A stretch of DNA of 64,000 bases from an uncultured Flavobacteriaceae bacterium (GCA_938010765.1 CALLVX010000142.1:1-64000), one strand, 5' to 3'; shown: positions 9,141 through 17,992, counted from the stretch's first letter. Notes: generated from the sequence alone by a model not told the origin. Program-made: numbers and translations.

Positions 9141-9173
9141 GTCGGAGGTCGGAGGTCGAAGGTCGAAGGTCGA
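9141..9173. repeat. 7-bp satellite (GGTCGAA / GGTCGGA) interrupted by an IS
   Basis: The tract reads as consecutive heptamers GTCGGAG, GTCGGAG, GTCGAAG, GTCGAAG and then GTCGA, where the IS3 element begins. The same period resumes at 10488 (CGAAGGTCGGCTG) on the other side. Removing the IS with one CGA copy restores an uninterrupted heptamer array. Confidence 0.8.
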
Positions 9174-9215
9174 TGTACGTCCCTGATATAGGTTGACCAT
9201 ATTTAATGGAAAACC

Positions 9216-9614
9216 ATGAAAGCAAATTTAAGAAAGATCAGCAAGCGCCGTTATTTTTCGGACGATTACAAAAAGAGAATTGTCTCTGATTTTGAGAGTG
9301 GCAAGTTCAGTGTGTTGGAGCTGACGCGATTGCACAAAATATCGGAAAGCGGTATTTATCGATGGATATATAAATTCTCTACCTTTAACGAACAAGGAAT
9401 CAGGGTTGTTGAAATGAAGGAAAGTAGCACGAACAAGGTCAAGGAACTGGAGGATCGGATCAAAGAACTTGAAGCGGTTGTGGGCCGTAAGCAGATTATG
9501 ATCGATTATCTGGAAACGATGATGGAGGTTGCCAAGGACGAACTTGATATCGATATCAAAAAAAACTACTCCACCCCACGATCGGGCGTTTTAAAGAAAG
9601 GCGAAGAACAATGA
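9216..9614 (+). CDS. IS3-family transposase OrfA
   Basis: The 132-residue product has an N-terminal HTH_Tnp_1-type helix-turn-helix (RYFSDDYKKRIVSDFESGKF) that recognises the element ends. A leucine-rich coiled coil follows at about 75-115 (KVKELEDRIKELEAVVG) for multimerisation. Its TGA overlaps the orfB start codon as ATGA (9611-9614). That suggests translational coupling rather than the classic A6G slippery -1 frameshift; I see no A6G heptamer near the junction. Confidence 0.92.
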   Translation: MKANLRKISKRRYFSDDYKKRIVSDFESGKFSVLELTRLHKISESGIYRWIYKFSTFNEQGIRVVEMKESSTNKVKELEDRIKELEAVVGRKQIMIDYLETMMEVAKDELDIDIKKNYSTPRSGVLKKGEEQ

Positions 9615-10459
9615 ACTATTCTTTGAATCAGCTGTACACCACGATCGGCATCACCAAACAGGCGGTACACCGGTATGCCGGTCGTCAGGCTATTTTTGAT
9701 TCCAATATGGCCCGAACGGTCCGTGAAGCGGACGAGCTTCGAAGGGACTTTCCCGGTTGTGGGGTGGAGAAGATGTATGACATATTGCAGCCTGGTTTTA
9801 TCGGAAGGGACAGGTTCGTGGAAACGATGATGTCCCTAGGCTATGGACTTAATCGAAAGAGGAATTACAGGCGTACGACATTTTCCTCAAGAACGGACTG
9901 TCCCAACTTGATCAAGGGGATGAAAGTCGCAAGGCCTTCAACGATATGGCAGTCCGACATTACCTATATACCTGTTGGGGGCAAACACTTCTACGCGGTA
10001 TTTATAATAGATGTATACACAAAGAAGATCGTAGGCCATGCCATCTCGGAGCATATGAGGGCCAGTGCCAATATCCGGGCACTGAAAATGGCCCTCAAAT
10101 ACCATGACGCCCCTAAGATCCATCATTCGGACAGGGGCGCTCAGTACACCTATGGCAAGTATATAGAGCTATTGGAAAACCATGGATGCAAAGTAAGCAT
10201 GGCGCGATCGGCCCAAGACAATGCCTATGCAGAGCGAATCAACAGGACCATAAAAAACGATTACATCGAATTATGGAAACCCGAAACGTTCGCTCAGCTA
10301 AAAACACAAATAAAAAAAGCGGTAAAGCATTACAATACCGTTAGGACACATGACAATATTGATAAAATGACACCTGTTCAATTTGAAAAAGAGTTTTCTT
10401 TGATGGCTAGCCATCAAAGAAAAACAATGACTATTTTTAACAATGAAGTATTAACCTAA
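9611..10459 (+). CDS. IS3-family transposase OrfB (DDE integrase core)
   Basis: The 282-residue product has the rve-type catalytic core: first Asp in WQSDITYIPVGG, second Asp in IHHSDRGAQYT and the Glu in AQDNAYAERINRTIKNDYI. All three catalytic residues and the DDE spacing are intact, so the element may still be mobile. It ends 3 bp before the right terminal inverted repeat. The start overlaps orfA by 4 nt. Confidence 0.94.
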   Translation: MNYSLNQLYTTIGITKQAVHRYAGRQAIFDSNMARTVREADELRRDFPGCGVEKMYDILQPGFIGRDRFVETMMSLGYGLNRKRNYRRTTFSSRTDCPNLIKGMKVARPSTIWQSDITYIPVGGKHFYAVFIIDVYTKKIVGHAISEHMRASANIRALKMALKYHDAPKIHHSDRGAQYTYGKYIELLENHGCKVSMARSAQDNAYAERINRTIKNDYIELWKPETFAQLKTQIKKAVKHYNTVRTHDNIDKMTPVQFEKEFSLMASHQRKTMTIFNNEVLT

Positions 10460-10510
10460 AACGGTCAACCCTAATCAGGGAAGTACACGAAGGTCGGCTG
10501 AAAAAAATAA

Positions 10511-10580
10511 ATTAAATGCAAATAGCAAATTCAACTACAAAAAGTGTTCACTGCTTACTGTTAATTGATCACTGTTATGT
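10511..10580. repeat. Dispersed intergenic repeat (TTCAA tract plus CTGTTCACTG-like tail)
   Basis: The stretch holds AAATTCAACTACAAAAAG followed by GTTCACTGCTTACTGTTAAT. Similar TTCAA-rich tracts followed by CTGTTCACTGTT-like tails occur at about 30655, 34765 and 53681, always between genes. It may be a degenerate, non-coding dispersed repeat family; no terminal inverted repeats are evident. Confidence 0.5.
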
Positions 10581-10581
10581 G

Positions 10582-11082
10582 TTAGCGTTTACTTCCAATA
10601 ATCGTCTTCATCTTTTCCACAATATCATAAGCAGCGGGGCAAATAGCCACATTTTTCATAGTAAGGTGACTAATTCGTTGAAATTTTTTTCGATCTGTAT
10701 GGGGGAATTCGCGACAGGCCTTTGGGCGAACATCATATATAGAACAATAATTATCACTTCCTAAAAAAGAACAAGGTACTTGCTGTAGCACATAGTCGTT
10801 CTCTTCATCGAGGTGTAAATATGCGGCTATGAATTGCTGTGGTTTTAAACGAAAGTGCTTGGAAATCCGTTCAATATCGGCATTGGTAAACAAGGGTCCG
10901 GTAGTTTTGCAACAATTTGCACATTCGAGGCAATCGGTCTTCCGAAATACTTCATCATGCAACTCTTGCATTAAGTAATCCAAATTTTTGGGCGGTTTCT
11001 TCTTAAGTTTTGCAAAAAACTTTTTATTTTCTACCTGCTTCTTCTTGGCCTTTTTTGGAAGCTCCCGTAATAAATCCTCCAT
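10582..11082 (-). CDS. YkgJ family cysteine-cluster protein
   Basis: The 166-residue cytoplasmic protein has the family's eight-cysteine pattern, including DCLECANCCKTTGPLF and CSFLGSDNYCSIYDVRPKAC. Family members are predicted to bind zinc or an Fe-S cluster; their reaction is unknown. The lysine-rich N-terminus (KKAKKKQVENKKF) is common in the flavobacterial branch. It follows the DUF2059 gene by 4 nt and is probably co-transcribed with it. Confidence 0.85.
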   Translation of the reverse strand: MEDLLRELPKKAKKKQVENKKFFAKLKKKPPKNLDYLMQELHDEVFRKTDCLECANCCKTTGPLFTNADIERISKHFRLKPQQFIAAYLHLDEENDYVLQQVPCSFLGSDNYCSIYDVRPKACREFPHTDRKKFQRISHLTMKNVAICPAAYDIVEKMKTIIGSKR

Positions 11083-11086
11083 CTTC

Positions 11087-11602
11087 TTACTTTAACAGAC
11101 TTAGTGCCGTTTCATAGAGGTCACGGCTCCAACTCTCCGATATTTTGGAAATTTCTTGAGAAAGAATCGATTGCTTCTTCATTATTTTTTTTCCGAGAGC
11201 ACTGCCATAAAATTCATTTACCATCTCCTTTTGTTCATCGCTCATCTGCGTACTATCTTTTCTTAACTGTTTTCCTGCGCTACTTTCATAAAAAGCAGCC
11301 ATCTCGCGAATCTCTTCTTGTGAAAACAGTTGCTTATAAATTGGTACTAACAGCTGTTTAATATCTGACACCGCCTTCCCCTTATTCGTATCAAGGTATT
11401 GCCACCCCTCTTTGTTCTCTGCAGTTTTTGGAAATCGTTTTCTCAACATTTTTAGGAGTTCATCATAGGCACCCTCATACTGAGCAGCAGTTCCGTTCCC
11501 TTCAAAATAAGCCATTACCTCCCTATCGAACTCTTGTTCCTGCGCAAAACAATCTGAAGCAATTAGACATAAAAAGACTATTAATAGGTTGACAATTCTC
11601 AT
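11087..11602 (-). CDS. DUF2059 family exported protein
   Basis: I place the start at 11602 (MRIVNLL) because a signal peptide follows directly, ending near SDCFAQEQ; an upstream ATG at 11653 would bury it. The mature part is helical and contains the DUF2059 hallmark FSQEEIREMAAFYESSAGKQ, repeated in weaker form as EFYGSALGKKIMKKQ. The function of the family is unknown; members are periplasmic. It forms a two-gene unit with the YkgJ-like gene. Confidence 0.8.
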   Translation of the reverse strand: MRIVNLLIVFLCLIASDCFAQEQEFDREVMAYFEGNGTAAQYEGAYDELLKMLRKRFPKTAENKEGWQYLDTNKGKAVSDIKQLLVPIYKQLFSQEEIREMAAFYESSAGKQLRKDSTQMSDEQKEMVNEFYGSALGKKIMKKQSILSQEISKISESWSRDLYETALSLLK

Positions 11603-11658
11603 TTTTTGTTTTATGTATCGGTTAAATAAACCACTTTTGTAGGCAAAGTACAAAATAA

Positions 11659-12366
11659 ATGGCTACAGATATTTTTGGGAAAGCCTTGGTCGATTATCAA
11701 AACGGTGACTATACCGAAGATATCCGAACTTTTTCCTCCCTGGACGAAGAAGATACAATGCCATTGCCCTATTTATTTCGCGACTATAGTGAAATGCCCT
11801 TTTTAGAGCAAAAAGCCTTAGCAATTTGCTCTGGTAGTGTGCTTGATATTGGTTGCGGTGCCGGTAGTCATAGTCTATATCTACAAAATCAAGGGTTTGA
11901 AGTGACAGCGCTAGACAGCTCCTCTGGAGCTATTAAGACCTGCAAGGCGCGCGGTATTTCAAAAACAGTTTTAGCCGATGTAAACCTGTACTCAAAAGAA
12001 AAATTCGACACCTTGCTCCTACTAATGAACGGTATCGGAATCGTTGGCCAGTATCAAAACCTCGGTGTTTTTTTAACACAGCTGAAACAACTACTACGAC
12101 CGCAGGGACAAATTTTAATAGATTCTAGTGACATCATATACATGTTCCAGGATGAAGATTATGAATTGCCAACAACATCCTATTATGGGGAAGTACAATT
12201 TCAAATGCATTATAAAGCCGAAAAAAGTGATTCTTTCCCCTGGTTGTATCTAAAATACGAAGATTTAGAACATGTAGCAGCACAACAAAATTTACATTGT
12301 GAGCTGATAGCTAAAGGCGAACATTACGACTATTTAGCAAGATTAAGTCTACCGGTATATAGCTAG
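11659..12366 (+). CDS. Class I SAM-dependent methyltransferase
   Basis: The 235-residue protein has a clear SAM-binding motif I (VLDIGCGAGSHSLYL), an acidic residue ending strand 2 (VTALDSSSGAI) and the post-motif segment DTLLLLMNGIGIVG. It is cytoplasmic and stand-alone, divergent from the DUF2059 gene. The substrate cannot be assigned; the overall form resembles small-molecule methyltransferases. Confidence 0.82.
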   Translation: MATDIFGKALVDYQNGDYTEDIRTFSSLDEEDTMPLPYLFRDYSEMPFLEQKALAICSGSVLDIGCGAGSHSLYLQNQGFEVTALDSSSGAIKTCKARGISKTVLADVNLYSKEKFDTLLLLMNGIGIVGQYQNLGVFLTQLKQLLRPQGQILIDSSDIIYMFQDEDYELPTTSYYGEVQFQMHYKAEKSDSFPWLYLKYEDLEHVAAQQNLHCELIAKGEHYDYLARLSLPVYS

Positions 12367-12473
12367 GCACGTTTTTTGCATTATCTTAGAACATTCATTA
12401 TCGGATATGCTATGAAATGGGCCATGTTGTTGCTTGGCAAATTCAATCCGACCCTTTAAAAAAATTGCTACAG

Positions 12474-13355
12474 ATGAAAATATACAATTTTGCCTTTCTT
12501 GCCTTGTTTTTAAGTTTGGCCTTTGCCTGTTCCAAAAATGACAACAATGACCCTACGGACCCTCAGCAATCGGTAGATAAGACTGCTAATTTGTTGGGAA
12601 CCGGAGATTCTGCCAACGACATTTTGTCAAATGGGACATTCACCAAGCTTTTAGTCGAAATTGCCTACGTGGAAGGTTTTAGACCTGCCCCGGCATCAAT
12701 CGCTTCTTTTGAAACCTATCTAAAAGAACACACCTTTAAGGAAAATATTGAAGTTATTTACAACGAATTGCCTTCGCCTAAAAAGGAAGTATTGAGCATT
12801 CAGGAAATTGCCGATCTTGAAAGTGAAAATAGAACCGCCTATAACGATGGGGAGACCTTGGCCATTTACATTTACTTCGCCGACGCCCCCTCTGACGATG
12901 ACGATGAAGACCAAGGATTGGTTACTTTGGGAGCGGTATACCGCAATACTTCAATGGTTATTCATGAGATTACCGTAGTGCGTCTGGCTGGTCGCAGCCT
13001 GGTTATTACCGAAACCGATGTAGAAGTCGCCACGTTGAACCATGAATTCGGTCACCTGTTCGGACTTGTAAATTTAGGGTCTACCCCGGTCAATAACCAT
13101 GAAGACCCGGAAGCTAGTAACCATTGCAATGTTGAAGGATGCCTCATGCGGGCGGAACTGCAATTTGGAGCAGCCGACAAATCAGATTTTGCAAGCACTG
13201 CCAAAACCGCTGAAGGTGCCTTAAAAGTAGGTTGTCAATTAAGTGGGGCTTCGGTAATGCACTTACTAACAAAGCAACTTGCAAAAGGAAGTAACGTTAC
13301 TCCTTCACTAGATGCCGAGTGTATGTTAGACCTGCAATCGAACGGAGGAAGATAA
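12474..13355 (+). CDS. Zinc metalloprotease-like lipoprotein
   Basis: The ATG at 12474 opens a signal peptide with lipobox (LSLAFACSKND); an upstream in-frame ATG at 12417 would bury it. The mature protein has an acidic loop (DDDDEDQG) and a catalytic HEFGHLFGLVNLG motif followed by HCNVEGCLM, where the methionine probably forms the Met-turn of a metzincin-like active site. It is likely an outer-membrane-anchored zinc protease. Bacteroidetes homologues are often labelled membrane metalloprotease. Substrate unknown. Confidence 0.78.
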   Translation: MKIYNFAFLALFLSLAFACSKNDNNDPTDPQQSVDKTANLLGTGDSANDILSNGTFTKLLVEIAYVEGFRPAPASIASFETYLKEHTFKENIEVIYNELPSPKKEVLSIQEIADLESENRTAYNDGETLAIYIYFADAPSDDDDEDQGLVTLGAVYRNTSMVIHEITVVRLAGRSLVITETDVEVATLNHEFGHLFGLVNLGSTPVNNHEDPEASNHCNVEGCLMRAELQFGAADKSDFASTAKTAEGALKVGCQLSGASVMHLLTKQLAKGSNVTPSLDAECMLDLQSNGGR

Positions 13356-13366
13356 ATTAGCCGCAG

Positions 13367-14626
13367 TCAGGAAAGCAACTTTTCAAGCTTTCCGATTTTT
13401 TGCCGTATAAAGTTCTTTTCGACTTCCATTTTGGTGAGTGCCAAGGCATTTAGATAAAAATCCAAGGCTGCCTTCGGTTGATTTTCTATTGCGTGCATTT
13501 TGGCCAAAGTCGCAAAGTACAAATGGTTTTTTTCCAATCCCTTTAAAGACTTTACCTTGGCCATCGCCACTTGCCTTTCTCCTGAATAAAAAAGCGCAAT
13601 AAACCGGTTCAAAAGAACCGTATCGTTGTTATTTATAGTGCACAGGCCATCGTACAAGCCAAGAATCGCGTTCCATGGGGTCTCTGCAAAGTTCTTCGCA
13701 TTGCAATGCAATGAAGCTATACCCGCTTCGTAATGGTAAGAAGACCATGCAGCCGTTTTTCGAGCTGCATTAAAATAACGGATTCCCAATTGAATTGTTT
13801 TCTGATCCCATAGCGATCTATCTTGGTCTTCCAACGTTATGGGAATACCCTCGTTATTGGTACGCCCTTCAAAACGGGCACTATTAAAAAGCATTAAGGC
13901 GTACAACGCTTTGGTATCAGTGGTACCGATTTTAGGTTCTTCTAACAATGCCTTTAAAGTGCGGATGGCCTCTAAACAAAGGTCTTTACGAATTAGTTGT
14001 GCCCCAGTGGATGAACTGTAACCCTCATTAAAGATCAAATACAATATGCGATGAACCGTATTGATCCGCTCTCTAGACTGCAGCGCATAAGGCACTTTGA
14101 AAAGTACATTCTGTTCTTTAAGTTGCTTTTTGGCTCTTGAAACGGTTTTTTTTACGGCCGCCAACTCCATATTCAAAGCTTTGGCGATTTCGATTGTATG
14201 AAAACCGATGGATGTTTTTAAAGTAAGTACGATCTGTGCTTTTACCGAAAGGATGGGATGACAGGTAGCAAAGAGCAGACGAAGCCGACTGTCCCTGATT
14301 TCGTGAGGCAAAAAGAGTTGTTCTAGCCTTTGAGATCGGGAAGCGGTCAAATGATGTTCGTTCAATTCTAAATATTGGGTTCCCTTGCGCTGTACCGCAT
14401 TGATCGTCTTATTCTTACACACCTTAAAAAGCCATCCGGACGGCTGCTCGGGCACGCCATTTTCGGACCAGTTTTTTAAAGCGGCATAGAAGGTATCCTG
14501 AACAATATCCTCGGCCAGACTAATTTCCGATAGTTTAAAAAAAGAAACTAAGGAAGCAACCAACTTTCCGTAGTAAAAACGGTACAGATGGTCTACTTCC
14601 TGTTGAATATTGTTTGGAACAATCAA
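13367..14626 (-). CDS. ECF42-type RNA polymerase sigma factor with C-terminal TPR-like extension
   Basis: The 419-residue product has sigma region 2 at the N-terminus (EDIVQDTFYAALKNW), region 4 at about 110-160, and a long C-terminal helical extension (DUF6596/TPR-like) typical of the ECF42 group. These sigma factors lack a classical anti-sigma factor; the extension is needed for activity in the studied cases. The gene lies just after the YCII/DGPF gene, the hallmark ECF42 partner. The only good start is a TTG at 14624-14626, just past the partner's stop. Confidence 0.88.
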   Translation of the reverse strand: MIVPNNIQQEVDHLYRFYYGKLVASLVSFFKLSEISLAEDIVQDTFYAALKNWSENGVPEQPSGWLFKVCKNKTINAVQRKGTQYLELNEHHLTASRSQRLEQLFLPHEIRDSRLRLLFATCHPILSVKAQIVLTLKTSIGFHTIEIAKALNMELAAVKKTVSRAKKQLKEQNVLFKVPYALQSRERINTVHRILYLIFNEGYSSSTGAQLIRKDLCLEAIRTLKALLEEPKIGTTDTKALYALMLFNSARFEGRTNNEGIPITLEDQDRSLWDQKTIQLGIRYFNAARKTAAWSSYHYEAGIASLHCNAKNFAETPWNAILGLYDGLCTINNNDTVLLNRFIALFYSGERQVAMAKVKSLKGLEKNHLYFATLAKMHAIENQPKAALDFYLNALALTKMEVEKNFIRQKIGKLEKLLS

Positions 14627-14627
14627 A

Positions 14628-14966
14628 TCAATGTTTCATTATCGGGCGTACTTCTACCGCCCCTTTATTCTTAAAAACCGGACACTTCTTGGCAATCCTT
14701 ACCGCTTGATCTATATCATTGGCCTGTATAAGAATATACCCGGTCACAGCCTCCTTTGATTCGATAAAAGGTCCATCGGAATGCACTGCACCCTTGGATA
14801 CATAGCGGCCTTCCGGGTCTAATGGATCTCCGGAAATATAGTTCCCGGTCTTGCCCATTTCTTCTACCCATGCCATGTACTCATTGATATCTGCCTGCAT
14901 CTGAACCTCCGACATCTCGGCCATAGCGGCAGCATCTTCACGAATTAAAATCATAAAATTTTTCAT
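14628..14966 (-). CDS. YCII/DGPF domain protein, ECF42 partner
   Basis: The product of about 112 residues contains the DGPF-type motif SDGPFIESKEAVTGYILIQA and a ferredoxin-like fold. YCII proteins are small, possibly catalytic, and in many phyla sit directly beside ECF42 sigma factors as their likely target or partner. I chose the ATG at 14966 (MKNFMI). The gene precedes the sigma factor on the same strand with no spacer, so the two are translationally coupled. Confidence 0.87.
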   Translation of the reverse strand: MKNFMILIREDAAAMAEMSEVQMQADINEYMAWVEEMGKTGNYISGDPLDPEGRYVSKGAVHSDGPFIESKEAVTGYILIQANDIDQAVRIAKKCPVFKNKGAVEVRPIMKH

Positions 14967-15053
14967 ACTCAAATTATGTATTGGTTCGTACTATAGACAG
15001 TTCACTCTAAAAATAAGGGACAAATAATTAAAAAAAATGTAATTTAGAGATAG

Positions 15054-15428
15054 ATGATGGAAAAGAGAAACATAGCAGAACGTGCTCAAATTTGGATCGC
15101 ACTCTCGGACCTGTACTTAGATACAGAAATGCAGGAGTATACATATCGCCGTATCGCAAAGATCATTGCAGAAAGTTCGTATAGCTTTTCGCAAGTACAA
15201 CAAATTGATAGGGCAGAGGTATTTCCGGTACTGTATTCCAACATGTTAAGTACCGCAGGTGTTTGGGATGGTTTTCATGAAGAATGGCTTATCGAAACAA
15301 TTCAGAAAAAAATCGCCCGGGAAAACTTCTTGAATCGCATAACCAGAAACCTCACTTATCGCATGTTTAAAAAAACATTCGCGCCCCATTGGGAAAAAAT
15401 ACGTAGTTCATTAACTGATAAGAAATAA
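15054..15428 (+). CDS. DUF7079-like hypothetical protein
   Basis: The 124-residue helical cytoplasmic protein contains the segments WIALSDLYLDTEMQEYT and EVFPVLYSNMLSTAGVWDGF. These match my memory of DUF7079, a small family of unknown function. It has no signal peptide or metal motif. Two consecutive ATGs (15054 and 15057) could serve as start. It converges with queE. Confidence 0.65.
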   Translation: MMEKRNIAERAQIWIALSDLYLDTEMQEYTYRRIAKIIAESSYSFSQVQQIDRAEVFPVLYSNMLSTAGVWDGFHEEWLIETIQKKIARENFLNRITRNLTYRMFKKTFAPHWEKIRSSLTDKK

Positions 15429-15458
15429 GGAACAATACCTTCTCTACGACTATAAGGT

Positions 15459-16091
15459 CTAAGGAATGTTGAGGTACTTATGCGTTTGCAAAGACACTTT
15501 CCATTTCGGATGCTGCATCACATAATCAACGATCAACGGGGTTACCTTATCTCGAACACTCCACTCTGGCTGCAGATATAAAATACAATTCTCATTCACC
15601 TGTACCGCTTGTTCCTCGGCAAAAATCAAATCGTGCTTGTTGTAGACAATCACTTTCAGTTCGTGCGCCTTTTGATAGATTTCGCCCACGGGGAGTTTGT
15701 TCTTTTTAGGTGATAGGCAAATCCAGTCCCAATTACCCGAAAGCGCATATGCCCCGGAAGTTTCTATATGGGTCTGCAATTTCTTTGCTTTCAGTGCTTG
15801 GGTCAAAGGGGTCATATCCCACATTAACGGCTCACCGCCAGTTACGACTATCGTATCCGAAAACTTCGAGGCGTTCCCCACAATCTTATCAATTTCGGTA
15901 GGCGGGTGGGTATCGGCATTCCAACTTTCCTTCACATCGCACCAATGGCAACCCACATCACATCCTCCTATACGGATAAAATAAGCGGCGGTACCTTTGT
16001 GAAAACCTTCTCCCTGAATGGTATAGAACTCCTCCATTAACGGCAACATAAGGCCCTTATCTACCCATTTCGAAACATCTTTCTTAAGCAT
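15459..16091 (-). CDS. queE: 7-carboxy-7-deazaguanine synthase (radical SAM)
   Basis: QueE converts 6-carboxytetrahydropterin to 7-carboxy-7-deazaguanine in queuosine biosynthesis. The N-terminal EEFYTIQGEGFHKGTAAYFI and the cluster motif CDVGCHWCD (C-x3-C-x2-C) are diagnostic, and VVTGGEPLMW is the SAM-binding GGE motif. About 210 residues is the normal length. The frame stays open upstream through a hexamer satellite that would encode an artificial Phe-Glu/Phe-Val tail, so I start at the ATG at 16091 (MLKKDVSKW). Confidence 0.92.
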   Translation of the reverse strand: MLKKDVSKWVDKGLMLPLMEEFYTIQGEGFHKGTAAYFIRIGGCDVGCHWCDVKESWNADTHPPTEIDKIVGNASKFSDTIVVTGGEPLMWDMTPLTQALKAKKLQTHIETSGAYALSGNWDWICLSPKKNKLPVGEIYQKAHELKVIVYNKHDLIFAEEQAVQVNENCILYLQPEWSVRDKVTPLIVDYVMQHPKWKVSLQTHKYLNIP

Positions 16092-16112
16092 CTGGCAAAG
16101 ATAGGCGTTGCT

Positions 16113-16231
16113 TTCAAATACAAACACAAATACAAACACAAATTCAAATTCAAACACAAATTCAAACACAAATTCAAACTCAAACTCAAACACAAGTTCA
16201 AGTTCAAGTTCAAGTTCAAGTTCAAGTTCAA
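16113..16231. repeat. Hexanucleotide satellite (TTCAAA / TTCAAG type)
   Basis: About twenty consecutive hexamers of the form TTCAAA, TACAAA, CACAAA, CTCAAA and, at the right end, six pure TTCAAG copies. It fills the divergent interval between queE (start 16091) and the HerA-like gene (start 16478). Unit length is a multiple of three, so copy-number change would not shift a frame but would change promoter spacing. The rest of this 386-bp interval (16232-16477) is T/C-rich with no gene that I can support. Confidence 0.85.
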
Positions 16232-16477
16232 AAAAGTATATGTGCAGTATTCGTTATTCCTTATTCCTTGTCACACGTCTTTTGTCATACGTCTTACGTT
16301 CTAAGTCTGTTATCTTTCTATTTTTTTTCCTTCCGTCCGTTGTCCCTTATAGTCCTTCCATCTTTTCCTTCCTTCTTTCCTTAATTTACACCAAAAAGCA
16401 GCTACAATTTGACCATGGCCACCAAAAATCTGCTTCATTATGCAATTTTGCCCTATTTTTATACCAAATTCAAACCA

Positions 16478-17992
16478 ATGAGTAGCAAAGACGAATTCTT
16501 CGGGCATATTGAAAAAGGATATACTACCAAAGGAGATTTTATTAATATGGGAGCCGCAATCTTAGATGGTGAAGCGGTTACCAATGCATTTGTAAAAATT
16601 CCTTTAAAAACCTTGAATCGTCATGGTCTTATTGCCGGGGCGACCGGTACCGGAAAAACAAAGACCTTGCAGGTATTGGCCGAAAACTTGTCGGACAAAG
16701 GTGTTCCTGTTCTGTTAATGGATTTAAAAGGGGATCTTAGTGGAATTGCCCAGCCCAGCCCCGGACATCCTAAAATAGACGAACGTCATGCCAAAATCGG
16801 CTTCCCCTTTGAAGCGAATAGTTTCCCTGTAGAAATTTTGTCGTTATCGGAACAAGACGGGGTTAAACTAAGGGCTACGGTTTCCGAATTTGGTCCGGTA
16901 TTGCTTTCGCGTATACTTGATCTTAGTGAAACGCAATCAGGAATTGTGGCAGTGGTATTCAAATATTGCGACGATAATAAAATGCCCCTGCTTGACCTAA
17001 AAGATTTTAAAAAGGTATTAAACTATGCGACCGGCGCTGGAAAAGCGGAGTTCACCGAAGCGTACGGAAGAATACATACCAGTTCTACAGGAACTATTCT
17101 TCGCAAAGTAATAGAGCTTGAACAACAAGGAGCCGAGCTCTTTTTTGGAGAAAAATCGTTCGAAGTGGAAGACCTAACACGAATTGATGAAAATGGCCGA
17201 GGATATATTAATATTTTGCGCTTGACCGATATTCAAGATCGGCCAAAATTATTCTCAACATTTATGTTAAGTCTGTTGGCGGAAATCTATTCTACCTTCC
17301 CGGAACAAGGAGATAGCGATCGACCAGAATTAATCTTGTTCATAGACGAAGCGCATTTAATTTTTAACGAGGCTTCAAAAGCGTTATTGGATCAAATCGA
17401 AAGTATCGTAAAACTCATTCGATCTAAAGGAATAGGTCTGTATTTCGTTACCCAAAACCCAACGGATGTTCCCAATGCCGTGCTTTCACAATTGGGCCTT
17501 AAAGTGCAACATGCACTGCGCGCGTTTACAGCACGAGATCGTAAAGCAATAAAACTAACGGCAGAAAATTATCCCGAATCAGAATTTTATGATACCAAAG
17601 AAGTACTAACTGCCCTAGGTATTGGAGAAGCCTTAATTTCTGCCTTAGATGAAAAAGGACGCCCTACCCCCTTGGCCGCGACCTTATTGCGTGCGCCTAT
17701 GAGCCGAATGGATGTATTGACCAAGGCCGAACTAAAAGAGGTCATCGTGCGCTCAAAATTGGTTAAGAAATATAACGATATCATTGACCGGGAAAGTGCC
17801 TACGAGATTCTGAACGTGAAAATAGAAAAAGCAGAAAAAGAAGCAGAAAAAGAAAAGGAAAAGGAAAAGCCGGTCGCTCGCAAACGTAGTTCAAGCCGAC
17901 AAAGTACTCGAATGAACCCGGTCATTAAAGTATTGACCAGCGCTACCTTCATCAGGGGTGTATTAGGGGTACTGAAAAAAGTACTCCGCTAA
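16478..17992 (+). CDS. HerA-like (DUF853) P-loop ATPase
   Basis: The product of about 504 residues has a Walker A GATGTGKTK near residue 47 and a Walker B LILFIDEAHLIF at about 285. It also shows the DUF853 segments VPVLLMDLKGDLSGIAQP and YFVTQNPTDVPNAVLSQLG. This is the YjgR branch of the HerA/FtsK superfamily; members are cytoplasmic hexameric ATPases of unclear role. A Lys/Glu-rich helix follows at about 445-470, then a basic tail. I start at 16478 (MSSKDEFF); the frame extends upstream to 16409 but with untypical sequence. Confidence 0.85.
   Translation: MSSKDEFFGHIEKGYTTKGDFINMGAAILDGEAVTNAFVKIPLKTLNRHGLIAGATGTGKTKTLQVLAENLSDKGVPVLLMDLKGDLSGIAQPSPGHPKIDERHAKIGFPFEANSFPVEILSLSEQDGVKLRATVSEFGPVLLSRILDLSETQSGIVAVVFKYCDDNKMPLLDLKDFKKVLNYATGAGKAEFTEAYGRIHTSSTGTILRKVIELEQQGAELFFGEKSFEVEDLTRIDENGRGYINILRLTDIQDRPKLFSTFMLSLLAEIYSTFPEQGDSDRPELILFIDEAHLIFNEASKALLDQIESIVKLIRSKGIGLYFVTQNPTDVPNAVLSQLGLKVQHALRAFTARDRKAIKLTAENYPESEFYDTKEVLTALGIGEALISALDEKGRPTPLAATLLRAPMSRMDVLTKAELKEVIVRSKLVKKYNDIIDRESAYEILNVKIEKAEKEAEKEKEKEKPVARKRSSSRQSTRMNPVIKVLTSATFIRGVLGVLKKVLR

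Larger units (their letters stand above)
9174..10487 (+). mobile_element. IS3-family insertion sequence, 1314 bp, apparently intact
   Basis: Imperfect 25-bp terminal inverted repeats are at 9174-9198 (TGTACGTCCCTGATATAGG...) and 10463-10487 (inverse of TGTACTTCCCTGATTAGGG...), both starting with TG as is usual for IS3. A 3-bp direct repeat CGA flanks the element (9171-9173 and 10488-10490). It carries orfA and orfB with an intact DDE transposase. The flanking heptamer satellite rejoins perfectly when the element is removed, which supports these boundaries and a fairly recent insertion. Confidence 0.92.

Noticed and set aside
9590-9620. Programmed -1 frameshift between IS3 orfA and orfB
   Set aside because: No A6G-type slippery heptamer is visible; the ATGA overlap explains coupling.
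16092-16193. N-terminal Phe-Glu/Phe-Val extension of QueE
   Set aside because: It is the open reverse frame of the hexamer satellite; the family starts at about 16091 and no signal supports translation of the repeat.
16108-16485. 125-residue plus-strand ORF starting with an Asn/Thr/Ser-rich stretch
   Set aside because: It is a translation of the hexamer satellite followed by unconserved sequence; the HerA-like gene begins within it in another frame.
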